Below, in pieces: positions 55,034 through 63,059 of a stretch of 64,000 nucleotides of DNA. The notes under the pieces are model-generated. The model was not told where the DNA came from. It ran no database searches and saw only the letters and a list, made by a program, of their open reading frames with translations. Source of the DNA: Moorella glycerini (GTDB lineage Bacteria > Bacillota > DSM-521 > Neomoorellales > Neomoorellaceae); assembly GCF_009735625.1 (NCBI RefSeq), contig NZ_CP046244.1, positions 434,001 to 498,000 of the forward strand, read 5' to 3'. How positions within the stretch are numbered: position 1 is the stretch's first letter; the number at the start of each line of letters is the position of its first letter. The position numbers and the translations under genes are program-made.

Positions 55034-56290
55034 TCAGGTATATACTCCATACTCTTTGGTAAAGTCGAACATGGCCCTTATGTTCTCTATTTTGGCGTCC
55101 TCCACATTTACTGAAGAATCCATTATAAAACCGCCTTTTTTACCAACCACATCGATCAATTTCCGGCAATAATTCTTCACTTCTTCAGGAGTCCCCAAGC
55201 ACAACAATGATATAGGGACATTACCCCGCAGGCATATCCGGTCACCGAGAATCTCCTTTGCCTTAAAAATATCTGTATTTTCTAACTGGTAAACAACCTT
55301 ACCCGGCGGTACATCCCGCATTATTTCAAGCCGTGATGTATGGTCGGCTTCTACAAAAACTACCGGATTCATCCCTTCAGCAACTAAACCCACTATTAAT
55401 TCTCTTAAAGTAGGCCAATAGAAAGTCTTGAACTGCTCTTCGTTCATAAAATTATCGGAACCCTTATGGAGAGGAATAAAGATTCTGGGATTGCCACTTC
55501 TCTTCCCGGCGGCGACTCCCATCTCAATCATCCATGGTGTTAGCACGTCGAGCGCTTTAAGCAGTTTTTCGGGACGGCGGTACATATCCAACATGATACC
55601 CCGGGTACCCCGGAAGTAATCTCCTAATGTATCAAATGGTGCCTGGGTAGTGCCGCCGTTTGATAGGGGAAATCCCCTCTTCCTCATTTCCTGGTTATAT
55701 TTACTTGCATAAGTTGCGGAGCGCAATGCGGCTTCCCCGGCCTTTTTAAGTGCCTCCAGGGCTTGCTGTACTTCTTCGGTACCGAAAGGCGCCAGGGCAT
55801 TCAGCCTACCGTAGTTATAAATATATTTCATGGGGGCTATTTTACTTAACGGTTCCAGCGCCCCACAGATCCGCGGCAGGTATTTTCTTATAATCCAATC
55901 AGTAGGATCTTTAATGAAATGATCATATTCTTCGGGTTTCATATATTCATCTTCTACAAACTGGTATGGCATATTAGGTTTTACGCCTCTTCCAGGCCAT
56001 CTCAGCTGTTTAAAATCAAGAACGTCAAGGATGGGGCCTAAAAACCGAAGGCCAAACGGATTTTCAGCTAAATCGGGCTCAAAATCTTCATGCACTTTAA
56101 TTGCTGCCGTCATTATTTTTTCAGGGTCATACATGTATTCTTCATAGGTTATACCTGCGTAGCGTGCTGGGAAAAAACCCCATCCTACTACAATGGGTAC
56201 CCTGTCTGGAACCTGGAGAGCAATTGCATCTTCTACCCTTTTTAACCTTTCTTGGTATAACTCCTCAGGTCTCTTGACCATATTGGGCAA
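55034..56290 (-). CDS. UroD-family methyltransferase, unit E (no tail)
   Basis: The 418-residue protein has VPDRVPIVVGWGFFPARYAG, FIPLHKGSDNFMNEEQFKTF, VFVEADHTSRLEIMRDVPPG and CLRGNVPISLLCLGTPEEV. It ends DFTKEYGVYT without tail. Same length and plan as unit C, also downstream of its corrinoid gene and upstream of a flavodoxin-fold gene (here decayed). Units C and E thus look like an old duplicate. Ribosome site AAGGAGGG. Confidence 0.87.
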   Translation of the reverse strand: MPNMVKRPEELYQERLKRVEDAIALQVPDRVPIVVGWGFFPARYAGITYEEYMYDPEKIMTAAIKVHEDFEPDLAENPFGLRFLGPILDVLDFKQLRWPGRGVKPNMPYQFVEDEYMKPEEYDHFIKDPTDWIIRKYLPRICGALEPLSKIAPMKYIYNYGRLNALAPFGTEEVQQALEALKKAGEAALRSATYASKYNQEMRKRGFPLSNGGTTQAPFDTLGDYFRGTRGIMLDMYRRPEKLLKALDVLTPWMIEMGVAAGKRSGNPRIFIPLHKGSDNFMNEEQFKTFYWPTLRELIVGLVAEGMNPVVFVEADHTSRLEIMRDVPPGKVVYQLENTDIFKAKEILGDRICLRGNVPISLLCLGTPEEVKNYCRKLIDVVGKKGGFIMDSSVNVEDAKIENIRAMFDFTKEYGVYT

Positions 56291-56340
56291 CCCTCCTTAA
56301 TTTAATATTTAAATATATCAACAAAAACTCCTCCAGGAAT

Positions 56341-56964
56341 TTATATCCATTCTTTAGCAAGCCGGACACCCTGCTGTGCATCTTTTGCATAGGCATCTGC
56401 TCCTACATATTTGGCAACTTCTTCATTTGTAGGTGCTCCGCCAATTATTATTTTTACCTGTTCTCTCAACCCGGCTTCTTTTATCGCGTCCACAGTCGCT
56501 TTCATAGCTTCAAACGCTACGGTCAATAGAGCACTCATACCAACTATGTCGGGCTTTACCTCTTTAATTTTGTCAATAAACTTTTGCGGCGGGACATCTA
56601 TGCCAAGATCAAATACCTGAAAACCGTTGGCTTCCATTAGAAAAGTTACAATATTTTTCCCGATATCATGAAGGTCACCTTCTACTGTCCCAATAACTAC
56701 CTTCCCAATATATGTGGTTTCTACGTCCTTTTCTAAGTTGGATTTTACAAGTTCAGAAATTTGCCGGAGAATCTCACCACTCATCAGCAAATCCGGAATA
56801 AAATACTCTCCTCGCTCGAAACGTTTGCCGACAAGATCTGTTGCCTCCTTGCAAAGTTCCAGGATAGTTATCGGGTCAGTTCCTCCGTCCAGCAACTGTT
56901 TAGCTGTCATTATTGCTTCTTCTTCTTGGAGATTAGCAATAAACTCGACTAATTTCTCAAACAT
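56341..56964 (-). CDS. Corrinoid protein, unit E
   Basis: The roughly 207-residue protein starts MFEKLVEFIANLQEEEAIMT; the ATG at 56964 with GGAGG before it is preferred to the longer frame. The cap domain is followed by GTVEGDLHDIGKNIVTFL (His present), SALLTVAFEAMKAT and IIGGAPTNEEVAKYVG. First gene of unit E. A 3.3-kb transposon lies 75 bp upstream of it, between it and a SigH-like promoter at 60501-60529. Confidence 0.9.
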   Translation of the reverse strand: MFEKLVEFIANLQEEEAIMTAKQLLDGGTDPITILELCKEATDLVGKRFERGEYFIPDLLMSGEILRQISELVKSNLEKDVETTYIGKVVIGTVEGDLHDIGKNIVTFLMEANGFQVFDLGIDVPPQKFIDKIKEVKPDIVGMSALLTVAFEAMKATVDAIKEAGLREQVKIIIGGAPTNEEVAKYVGADAYAKDAQQGVRLAKEWI

Positions 56965-57163
56965 TCTACTAACCTCCCCGTAGTAATTGTTTACGATCAA
57001 TCCAAGCATCCAACCGGAGTCTATGGTCATGGGATAAATTGTCATTTAGCACACTATCATCCTTAAAACTAGTCCTAACTTTATCAATTTAAAATATCGA
57101 GATAACATGTAACAGTTCCCCCAAAGTGATATAATTTTAGCAAATTATTCTGGGGGGCTGTTT

Positions 57164-57694
57164 ATGCAACTGGTATACAATTTCGGTATTTCCCTGGAGG
57201 ATTATGCTGCCCGGGGTAAGAAAAATGAGTTTCCCGTCATAGAGTCTTGCCCTATCTGTATGGCCCGGCAGGCTCTAAAGCGGCATGGTTTTTACTGGCG
57301 TAATGCCGGTAGTGACTCGGAAAAGTGGCTACAGCTGCCCATCTGCCGCTTTTGGTGCCGCTCCTGCCGGCACACCTTCTCTCTTTTGCCTTCCTTTCTC
57401 CTGCCGTATTACCAGTATTCCCTTAAGTTCATTCTGGACTGTCTCATATATTTCTTCTCCAAGGCCCGCCTCCTTATTTACTACCAGCTGCTCCAGTTCT
57501 ACCGCCGCCGTTGGGCGAAGAACATGAATTGCATCCAGGCCTTCTTCCGGGAGCAGGGTTACCAGGAAATAATCCCGCCGGAATTTAAACAAAGGGCCAT
57601 AAAATTGCTGGAAATGATTGCCGCGTTCCCCAACGCCGAAACCTTTTCCCAAAGGTTCCATAATCATTTCCGGCGCAATTTTATGGCTAATTAA
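57164..57694 (+). CDS. Zinc-ribbon protein of the compact transposon (DUF6431-like)
   Basis: The 176-residue protein has two CxxC knuckles: ESCPICMARQALKRHGFYWR and CRFWCRSCRHTF, forming a likely zinc ribbon near residues 27-70. An aromatic helical region and a basic tail follow. Similar small proteins often precede transposase/ATPase pairs in Clostridia and are named DUF6431. It may bind DNA or choose targets; no TnsA-like nuclease or TniQ motif is seen. The ribosome site GGGGGGCTG lies before the ATG at 57164. Confidence 0.7.
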   Translation: MQLVYNFGISLEDYAARGKKNEFPVIESCPICMARQALKRHGFYWRNAGSDSEKWLQLPICRFWCRSCRHTFSLLPSFLLPYYQYSLKFILDCLIYFFSKARLLIYYQLLQFYRRRWAKNMNCIQAFFREQGYQEIIPPEFKQRAIKLLEMIAAFPNAETFSQRFHNHFRRNFMAN

Positions 57695-57776
57695 TTTTAC
57701 CATGCTTTCCCCGGTTCCGTAAAGCCTCCCTGCTACATTAGCCACCACACACCTTTTGCCTGTCCTGGGGGACAGG

Positions 57777-57816
57777 TTAAGGTTAAACTGGTAAATGACC
57801 GGACCGGTTAACCTTA
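57777..57816. promoter_or_regulatory. Inverted repeat ahead of the transposase gene
   Basis: TTAAGGTTAA...CTGGT and ACCGGTTAACCTTAA form an imperfect dyad just upstream of the transposase ribosome site. It is a possible operator or translation-control hairpin inside the transposon. Confidence 0.45.
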
Positions 57817-57836
57817 AATCCTGGGGAGGGGTTGTG

Positions 57837-59093
57837 ATGGACGAGAAGGACCGGGAAAATATCGCTCTTTTTCGCTTTAGCTTGATTGCGCCGTTGTTGC
57901 AGGGTCAGGTAGCCAGCAGGAAGGCCTACCTGGAGAGTATTACGGCCAGACCCCATGAAGTACCGTATTATGGCCTCTGCGACTATAGCCCCCAGACCAT
58001 TGCCAGCTGGCTCAGGGATTACCGCCGCGAGGGGTTTGAGGGGTTAAAACCGAAAAGGCGTTCTGACCGGGGAAGGCCGCGGGCCTTATCCCCGGAGTTA
58101 CAGGAGCAACTCCTGGCCCTGCGCCAGGAGGAGCGTTCCTGTCCGGCTTCTGTCTTTTATGAACAACTGGTGGCTAAAGGTGTTATTTTACCGGACGCCG
58201 TTTCTTACGCTACCATTTACCGTTTCCTGAAATCCAGGGGGCTTTTAGGCCGGGAGATGCGGCGGGAGCCGGAACGGAAACGCTTTGCCTATGATACGGT
58301 GAATACCCTCTGGCAGGGGGATGTGGCGGCCGGGCCTTACCTTCGCGTTGGCAACAAAAAGGTGGCTACTTTCCTCTTTGCTTTTATCGATGATTGTTCC
58401 CGCCTGGTGACTTTTGCCCAGTTTTTTACTTCCGAGAAGTTTGAGTCTTTGAAGGTGGTCTTCAAGGAGGCTATCTTACGCCGGGGCATTCCGCAGATGG
58501 TCTACGTGGATAATGGTAAAATCTATCGTTCGGAGCAGCTGCAGCTGGCCTGCGCGGCCCTGGGGATAGCCTTGATCAATACTAAACCCTATGACCCGCA
58601 GAGCAAGGGTAAGATCGAAAGGTTCTTCTTGACCGTCAGGCAGCGTTTCTTGCCCCTGGTTAAAGATGAACACCTTAAATCTCTGGATAACTTGAACCGC
58701 TCTTTCTGGCAGTGGCTGGAGGAAGATTATCACCGCCAGGTCCACAGTGCTTTGGGTATGAGCCCCCTGGATAAGTTTATGTCCCAGTTCAGCCAGGTTA
58801 AGATGGTGAGCGACCCGGCTGTTCTGGAGCCGCTTTTTTTCAAGCGGGAGGAACGGCGGGTACATCATGATGCTACTATCTCCATTAACAAGCGCCTTTT
58901 TGAGGTGCCGCCTCAATTTATCGGCAACCGGGTGGAGGTGCGCTTTGACCCGGAAAAACTGGAGCGGGTCTTGATTTTTGTGGCCGGTAAAGAGGTGGCG
59001 GTGGCACAGCCGGTGGCGCTCAGTGTTAACGCCCGGGCAAAGCGGGAGAGCAAACTTTCTTTTGCCAGCTTACAGGGAGGGGGCCAAAACTAG
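57837..59093 (+). CDS. DDE (rve-type) transposase of the compact transposon
   Basis: The 418-residue protein has an N-terminal helix-turn-helix region (TIASWLRDYRREGFEGLKPK) and then an integrase core with Asp in LWQGDVAAGPYL, Asp in MVYVDNGKIYRSEQ and Glu in SKGKIERFFLTV. A C-terminal beta-barrel like Mu/TnsB transposases completes it. The start at 57837 follows GGGGAGGGG. It cuts and joins transposon ends, presumably helped by the ATPase gene that overlaps its end by one base pair of spacing. Confidence 0.9.
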   Translation: MDEKDRENIALFRFSLIAPLLQGQVASRKAYLESITARPHEVPYYGLCDYSPQTIASWLRDYRREGFEGLKPKRRSDRGRPRALSPELQEQLLALRQEERSCPASVFYEQLVAKGVILPDAVSYATIYRFLKSRGLLGREMRREPERKRFAYDTVNTLWQGDVAAGPYLRVGNKKVATFLFAFIDDCSRLVTFAQFFTSEKFESLKVVFKEAILRRGIPQMVYVDNGKIYRSEQLQLACAALGIALINTKPYDPQSKGKIERFFLTVRQRFLPLVKDEHLKSLDNLNRSFWQWLEEDYHRQVHSALGMSPLDKFMSQFSQVKMVSDPAVLEPLFFKREERRVHHDATISINKRLFEVPPQFIGNRVEVRFDPEKLERVLIFVAGKEVAVAQPVALSVNARAKRESKLSFASLQGGGQN

Positions 59094-59094
59094 A

Positions 59095-59895
59095 ATGTAC
59101 CAGGCTTTTTATGGCTTAAAAGGGGCTCCTTTTGGCAAGGAGCTAAAACCCCAGGATGCCTTCCTTTCCTGCAGTTTAAAAGAAACGAGGGCCCGGCTGG
59201 AGTATTTATCCCGCGTCCGGGGCATGGGGGTCCTGGTGGGGGAACCGGGAGCCGGTAAGACCTTTGCCTTGCGGGTCTTTTGTGCTAATTTAAACCCGGC
59301 CCTCTTTAAGGTTATTTATTTGCCCCTGGCCACAGGGACGGTCATGGATTTTTACCGCGGTTTGGCCCGGGGCCTGGGGGAAGAACCGTCTTTCCGCAAG
59401 ATTGACCTTTTTCACCAGATCCAGCAGGCGGTCCAGGTGTTCTTCCGGGATAAAAAGATTACGCCCGTCTTCATCCTGGATGAGATGCACCTGGCTAACC
59501 CCAAATTCCTGCTGGACCTGGCCCTGCTCTTTAATTTCGCCATGGACGCCTTTAATCCTTTTATCCTGGTCCTGGCCGGCTTGCCTTTTTTGTTGAGCCG
59601 CTTGGAGTTGAACCAGACCCAGTCTCTGGCCCAACGCCTGGTGGTTCGCTTCCAGGTGGAACCTTTAAACCGTGAGGAGGTGGGCGCCTACCTGGAGCAC
59701 CATTTATCCCTGGTGGGGGCTACCAGGCCTTTATTTGAGCCGCCTGCCGTCGAGGCCATCGCTTCTCGCTCCCGCGGCTGGCCGCGCCTGGTGAACAACC
59801 TGGCCCTGACTTCCCTCCTCTGGGGCGCCCAGCTTAAAGCCCAGCTGATTAGTGCTGATGTGGTCCGCCAGGCAGCTGCCGAAATTGGCCTCTAA
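59095..59895 (+). CDS. AAA+ ATPase of the compact transposon (TniB/TnsC/ExeA-like)
   Basis: The 266-residue protein has Walker A GEPGAGKTFALRVF (near residue 48), Walker B PVFILDEMHLANP, and sensor and arginine regions towards the end (SRSRGWPRLVNNLALTSLLW). It corresponds to the target-selection ATPases of Tn7/Tn5053/IS21-like systems and to ExeA. It starts one base past the transposase stop, so both are made together. The longer open frame upstream overlaps the transposase and is not used. Confidence 0.88.
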   Translation: MYQAFYGLKGAPFGKELKPQDAFLSCSLKETRARLEYLSRVRGMGVLVGEPGAGKTFALRVFCANLNPALFKVIYLPLATGTVMDFYRGLARGLGEEPSFRKIDLFHQIQQAVQVFFRDKKITPVFILDEMHLANPKFLLDLALLFNFAMDAFNPFILVLAGLPFLLSRLELNQTQSLAQRLVVRFQVEPLNREEVGAYLEHHLSLVGATRPLFEPPAVEAIASRSRGWPRLVNNLALTSLLWGAQLKAQLISADVVRQAAAEIGL

Positions 59896-59906
59896 GGGTG
59901 GTGGCT

Positions 59907-60209
59907 ATGCTTAAGCTTGCTTCCCCCAGAGACGTGGAAAGTCTCCTGGAGATCCTGGCTTTCGTCCTCTGGGCGAATACTTCTGGTTCCTACGGTGAGG
60001 AATTGGAACGCCCGGTATTGGATTTCGCCCGCGACCTTTACGCTGAATTGCTAAAATACCTGGAGTCTTTCTATACCGCCCGCGAGGAACCCCATTATTA
60101 CAGCTTTATTTGCCAGTTGCAACTGGAACAAGGATTTGATTTCCAGAGAAAACGCCTGGCTGCCCTTGATAAAAAATTGGCGGAACGGTTCAAGGCCCCT
60201 TCTTTTTAG
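59907..60209 (+). CDS. Small acidic protein of the compact transposon, unknown function
   Basis: The 100-residue protein starts MLKLASPRDVESLLEILAFV and is mostly helical, with aromatic and acidic residues (LYAELLKYLESFYTAREEPH) and a basic end. No motif is recognised. It starts 11 bp past the ATPase stop, and the ribosome site is GGGTGGTGG. A GTG three codons earlier is also possible. Being the last gene of the operon inside the inverted ends, it belongs to the element. Confidence 0.65.
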   Translation: MLKLASPRDVESLLEILAFVLWANTSGSYGEELERPVLDFARDLYAELLKYLESFYTAREEPHYYSFICQLQLEQGFDFQRKRLAALDKKLAERFKAPSF

Positions 60210-60500
60210 GCCGCGTTGAGCGGCTTTTTTCTTTGGGGATTTTATTGTGCTAATGTGCAATTCCTGAGAATTTGGGGTGCTGTAATTTGATAATCTTGCA
60301 GTTTGTGCCGGCGGCGTGAGTTACTTTAATTTGAAAAACGGTGGTTAATTTAATGTGCTAAATGACAATAAATTATTGATCCTGGTTGACTTTTACTCCA
60401 CTTTAACTCACCTCAACTGCTACACAATTCATCTAATTGAGGTAATTGGGCCTCAATTCAAGAGACTTAAACTTGTATGCCGGTCTATACATTTACTCTA

Positions 60501-60529
60501 GTATTCTACTCATATTTGATAATTCCTGC
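60501..60529 (-). promoter_or_regulatory. SigH-type promoter, now separated from unit E by the transposon
   Basis: Minus strand GCAGGAATT (60529-60521), 11 bp, then GTAGAATAC (60509-60501). Without the transposon it would lie about 200 bp before the unit E corrinoid gene. Confidence 0.7.
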
Positions 60530-60596
60530 TTTACCGAACCAAAAAAATTAAAATTTTGTCCCCCTTCCCTTGGGAAAGATATGATAAAGCAGACAG

Positions 60597-61265
60597 TTAA
60601 ACATGAACTTGTCTCCCTTTGGTACTTACAACCCTCATCCCCAGCCAGCGCCGGCAGATGGCCACTCCTTCCCCCGCCTCACGCACCCAGGCGTCGGCAC
60701 CCACATACTGGCAGACACGCTCATTGACCAGGCCTCCTATAAGAACTTTGATCGCAGGTTTAGGAGCCAGCATGCGGATCAGTTGGACGGTCCGGCGCAT
60801 GGATTCAAAAGAAGAAGTCAGTAAAGCAGATAACCCCAAAATCCGGGCGCCTGTTTCCTGGAGAATATTCAAAAAAATGTCAGGCGGGATATCCACCCCT
60901 GCATCGTAGACGCGGAATCCTTCACATCGAAGCAGGGAGATAGTTATGTTCTTACCGATGTCATGGATATCGCCCTCTACCGTACCAAAAACGATATCGG
61001 CTTTACCCGGTTGCTCCTGAGAAATTGGTAAAATGGCCAGCAATGGTTCTAGAACCCGCAGGACCTCCTGGAAAATTTCTGCCGACATTACCAGGTCACT
61101 TAAGAAATATTCTCCCGCTGCATAACGTTCCCCTACGATTTTAAGCCCCTGCCGGCACTCTTCTACAATTTCCAGAGGCGGCTGGTGCTCGCGGAGGGCT
61201 TGCCCGACCAGTTCAAGAACCTTCTTTTCTTCTAATTCTGCCATAGCCATCGTTAAGGGTCCCAA
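60597..61265 (-). CDS. Corrinoid protein without neighbouring methyltransferase
   Basis: The roughly 222-residue protein has a cap domain (MAMAELEEKKVLELVGQALR) and a B12 domain with GTVEGDIHDIGKNITISL (His present), LSALLTSSFESMRRTV and LIGGLVNERV. It is more diverged than the others and has a basic end (RVVSTKGRQVHV). Start uncertain: TTG at 61265 or GTG at 61268, both behind AGAGGTGG; ATG 61250 is the alternative. It follows the GntR regulator with slight overlap of frames and shares its promoter. No UroD-type gene adjoins, so it may be a shared or sensing carrier. Confidence 0.83.
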   Translation of the reverse strand: MGPLTMAMAELEEKKVLELVGQALREHQPPLEIVEECRQGLKIVGERYAAGEYFLSDLVMSAEIFQEVLRVLEPLLAILPISQEQPGKADIVFGTVEGDIHDIGKNITISLLRCEGFRVYDAGVDIPPDIFLNILQETGARILGLSALLTSSFESMRRTVQLIRMLAPKPAIKVLIGGLVNERVCQYVGADAWVREAGEGVAICRRWLGMRVVSTKGRQVHV

Positions 61266-61312
61266 CACAAACCACCTCTCATCTTTATTGGTAGCAGGCC
61301 TGTACCCAGCGG

Positions 61313-62044
61313 CTAAATTACCGTGGGAACCGAAGTCAATTGATACCGATCGCCACGGTATAAACACCATCCCCACCCCACCGGCCGGCCATCCCCGGCC
61401 AGGAGTACCTGCTCCAGCAAGAAGGCCGGCGAACCCGGCGCCACCCGTAAAGCCCGGGCCTCTTCCTCATTAAGGACCGTCGCTTGCAAGACCATTTTAC
61501 TGCTTATCGGAAGAGCCTCGGCATGTTTCTCTACCATCTCCGGGAGTGCCTGGTACTGGAGCTCGTTTTCAAGGATGGGCCGTCCCCGGTCATAGCGGAG
61601 GTATTTCCGGTCATAGGCCAGGGGCTCCCCGCCGGCCAGAAGGGAACGGCGGATATAGAGCACCTTCGTCCCTGCCGGAACTTGTAATTTCCCGGCTGCC
61701 TTTTCCGGCGCGGGAACCAGCCTGGCTTCCAGCAACCGGACACTGGACGTTAAGCCCCGCGCAGCCACCTCCTTGTGGAATTCTTCCATGACAAAAACAG
61801 CGCGGTCCAGCTCGGGCCGGGAGACAAAAGTACCTTTCCCTCGTTCAGTGCGAATGAGACCGGCCCTGGCCAGCTGGCTCAGGCTGCGGCGGACGGTCAT
61901 GCGGCTTAACCCGTATTTTTCGCTCAGCTCTGCTTCGGAGGGCAATGCTTCCCCCGGGCGGTAGTCACCCGCCCTGATCTGGCGTTCCAGAATTTGCGCC
62001 AGCTGATAGTAGGGAGGTACAAAAGAGTTTTTGTCTATAGCCAT
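61313..62044 (-). CDS. GntR-family (HutC/UTRA) transcriptional regulator
   Basis: The 243-residue protein has a winged helix domain (YQLAQILERQIRAGDYRPGE, LPSEAELSEKYGLSRMTVRR) and a UTRA ligand-binding domain (TKVLYIRRSLLAGGEPLAYD to the C-terminus). Such proteins bind operators near their own genes and release on ligand binding. Placed at the head of the island, with a SigH-like promoter at 62200-62228, it may sense the methylated substrate or a product. Target genes cannot be read from sequence alone. Confidence 0.87.
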   Translation of the reverse strand: MAIDKNSFVPPYYQLAQILERQIRAGDYRPGEALPSEAELSEKYGLSRMTVRRSLSQLARAGLIRTERGKGTFVSRPELDRAVFVMEEFHKEVAARGLTSSVRLLEARLVPAPEKAAGKLQVPAGTKVLYIRRSLLAGGEPLAYDRKYLRYDRGRPILENELQYQALPEMVEKHAEALPISSKMVLQATVLNEEEARALRVAPGSPAFLLEQVLLAGDGRPVGWGWCLYRGDRYQLTSVPTVI

Positions 62045-62199
62045 GTGTTAACCACCTCACTCAGGTAGGAGTAACCAGTAGTAGGTATATCTTGAGCAAA
62101 AACCATTTTTTTAAAGTCAGGACATCGGAAATCTGATACTTACCGGCATTTTTTCGTTTAACAATCCTGGGTTTCAAAAAAGCATTATCGTTTATACAG

Positions 62200-62228
62200 C
62201 TATTCTCCATTTATTTAATAATTCCTGC
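62200..62228 (-). promoter_or_regulatory. SigH-type promoter before the GntR-corrinoid operon
   Basis: Minus strand GCAGGAATT (62228-62220), 11 bp, then GGAGAATAG (62208-62200). It lies about 155 bp before the GntR start. Confidence 0.7.
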
Positions 62229-62439
62229 TTAAGGGGAAACTAACAGCAGCATTAATTTAGTTCAAGCCGAGCACTCGCTGCTACTACGTTTTTTCTCTTG
62301 TGTTTTTTATAACTTGAAGATCCCATCTGGCAATTAGGCGGCCGTATCCAGAGCCAGGATCACGATCTTTCCACCCGCCATGATGCTTATCTCTATCCCC
62401 GGAAAGGCCGGTAAACATGAAGCCCTTTTTTGCTCGCCT
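62229..62439. other. Intergenic region upstream of GntR operon
   Basis: No gene can be supported. A short minus frame ending MAGGKIVILALDTAA (about 62339-62385) has no ribosome site and may be debris. Confidence 0.4.
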
Positions 62440-62478
62440 TTATAAAATTAAAAGGCCCCGGCTAAGTCCAGGGGGCCT
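62440..62478 (-). terminator. Terminator of the CBM25-like gene
   Basis: A GC stem (AGGCCCC at 62453-62459 with GGGGCCT at 62472-62478) is followed by TTTTAATTTT on the minus strand. Confidence 0.8.
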
Positions 62479-62510
62479 CTAGATCACTGTTATGGATAGG
62501 AGGCTTGCTT

Positions 62511-62900
62511 TTACTTGCGTCCCGGCAGGTTGCCGTTGTGGATTTCAAAGCTCCAGTTGAGGCCGTTATTGTTGTCCCAGTTGTTGGCGCTGTCCTTGAA
62601 GCAGATGTTCAGGCGGCTGCCGTCTTCCACCCGGATGTTTTTCACCCAGCCGTAGCCGGTACGCTCCATGCGGTAATCATAGATATTCTGCCAGCTATTG
62701 GCGTCCCCGTAACCGGTATGCAGCCATACCTGGTCGGCGCCGCAGGCATCCAGGAGACCGTGGTAAAGGATGGTCACTTCGTCGCCGGCGGTAATGGGTA
62801 CCGGGTCCACCACCACCCCGCCGGGATATTCGGCCGCCCGCATCTGCTGCAGGCGCGTCCCTTCATCACTCACAAAGCGGCTGCGGTTTTTATCGCCCAA
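62511..62900 (-). CDS. Stand-alone CBM25/CBM53-like starch-binding protein
   Basis: The 129-residue protein is a single beta-sandwich: AGDEVTILYHGLLDACGADQ, VWLHTGYGDANSW, and the ending CFKDSANNWDNNNGLNWSFE typical of starch-binding CBM25/53 modules. It has no signal peptide and no catalytic domain, so it probably binds glycogen inside the cell. This fits the glycogen genes in the left part of the window. A terminator follows. Confidence 0.75.
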   Translation of the reverse strand: MGDKNRSRFVSDEGTRLQQMRAAEYPGGVVVDPVPITAGDEVTILYHGLLDACGADQVWLHTGYGDANSWQNIYDYRMERTGYGWVKNIRVEDGSRLNICFKDSANNWDNNNGLNWSFEIHNGNLPGRK

Positions 62901-63059
62901 ATCTATAACCTCCCCAGGGAAAGTTGCTAAAATTAGTTTCCCTGGAGCGAGGCGGGGCTATGCAAAAATGCTACCTTCTCGCCGGTCCGGTAATAGCGCT
63001 GCTCTCAGACACCAGGCGCGAAAAATGAGTTTAGAGATGCAGGTCGGTTCTTTAGGAAC

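Larger units (their letters stand above)
57040..60367 (+). mobile_element. Compact four-gene DDE/AAA+ transposon (Tn5053/Tn7-like plan)
   Basis: The element is 3,328 bp with inverted ends TGTCATTTAGCACA at 57040-57053 and its complement at 60354-60367. It is flanked by ATAAAT on both sides (57034-57039, 60368-60373). A second GTGCTAATGTGC-like site lies inside the right end near 60247, as expected for multiple transposase binding sites. Four plus-strand genes: zinc-ribbon protein, DDE transposase, AAA+ ATPase, small protein. Confidence 0.85.

Noticed and set aside
58978-59094. Upstream extension of the transposon ATPase frame
   Set aside because: It overlaps the transposase C-terminus in another frame, while a good ribosome site and ATG exist at 59095.
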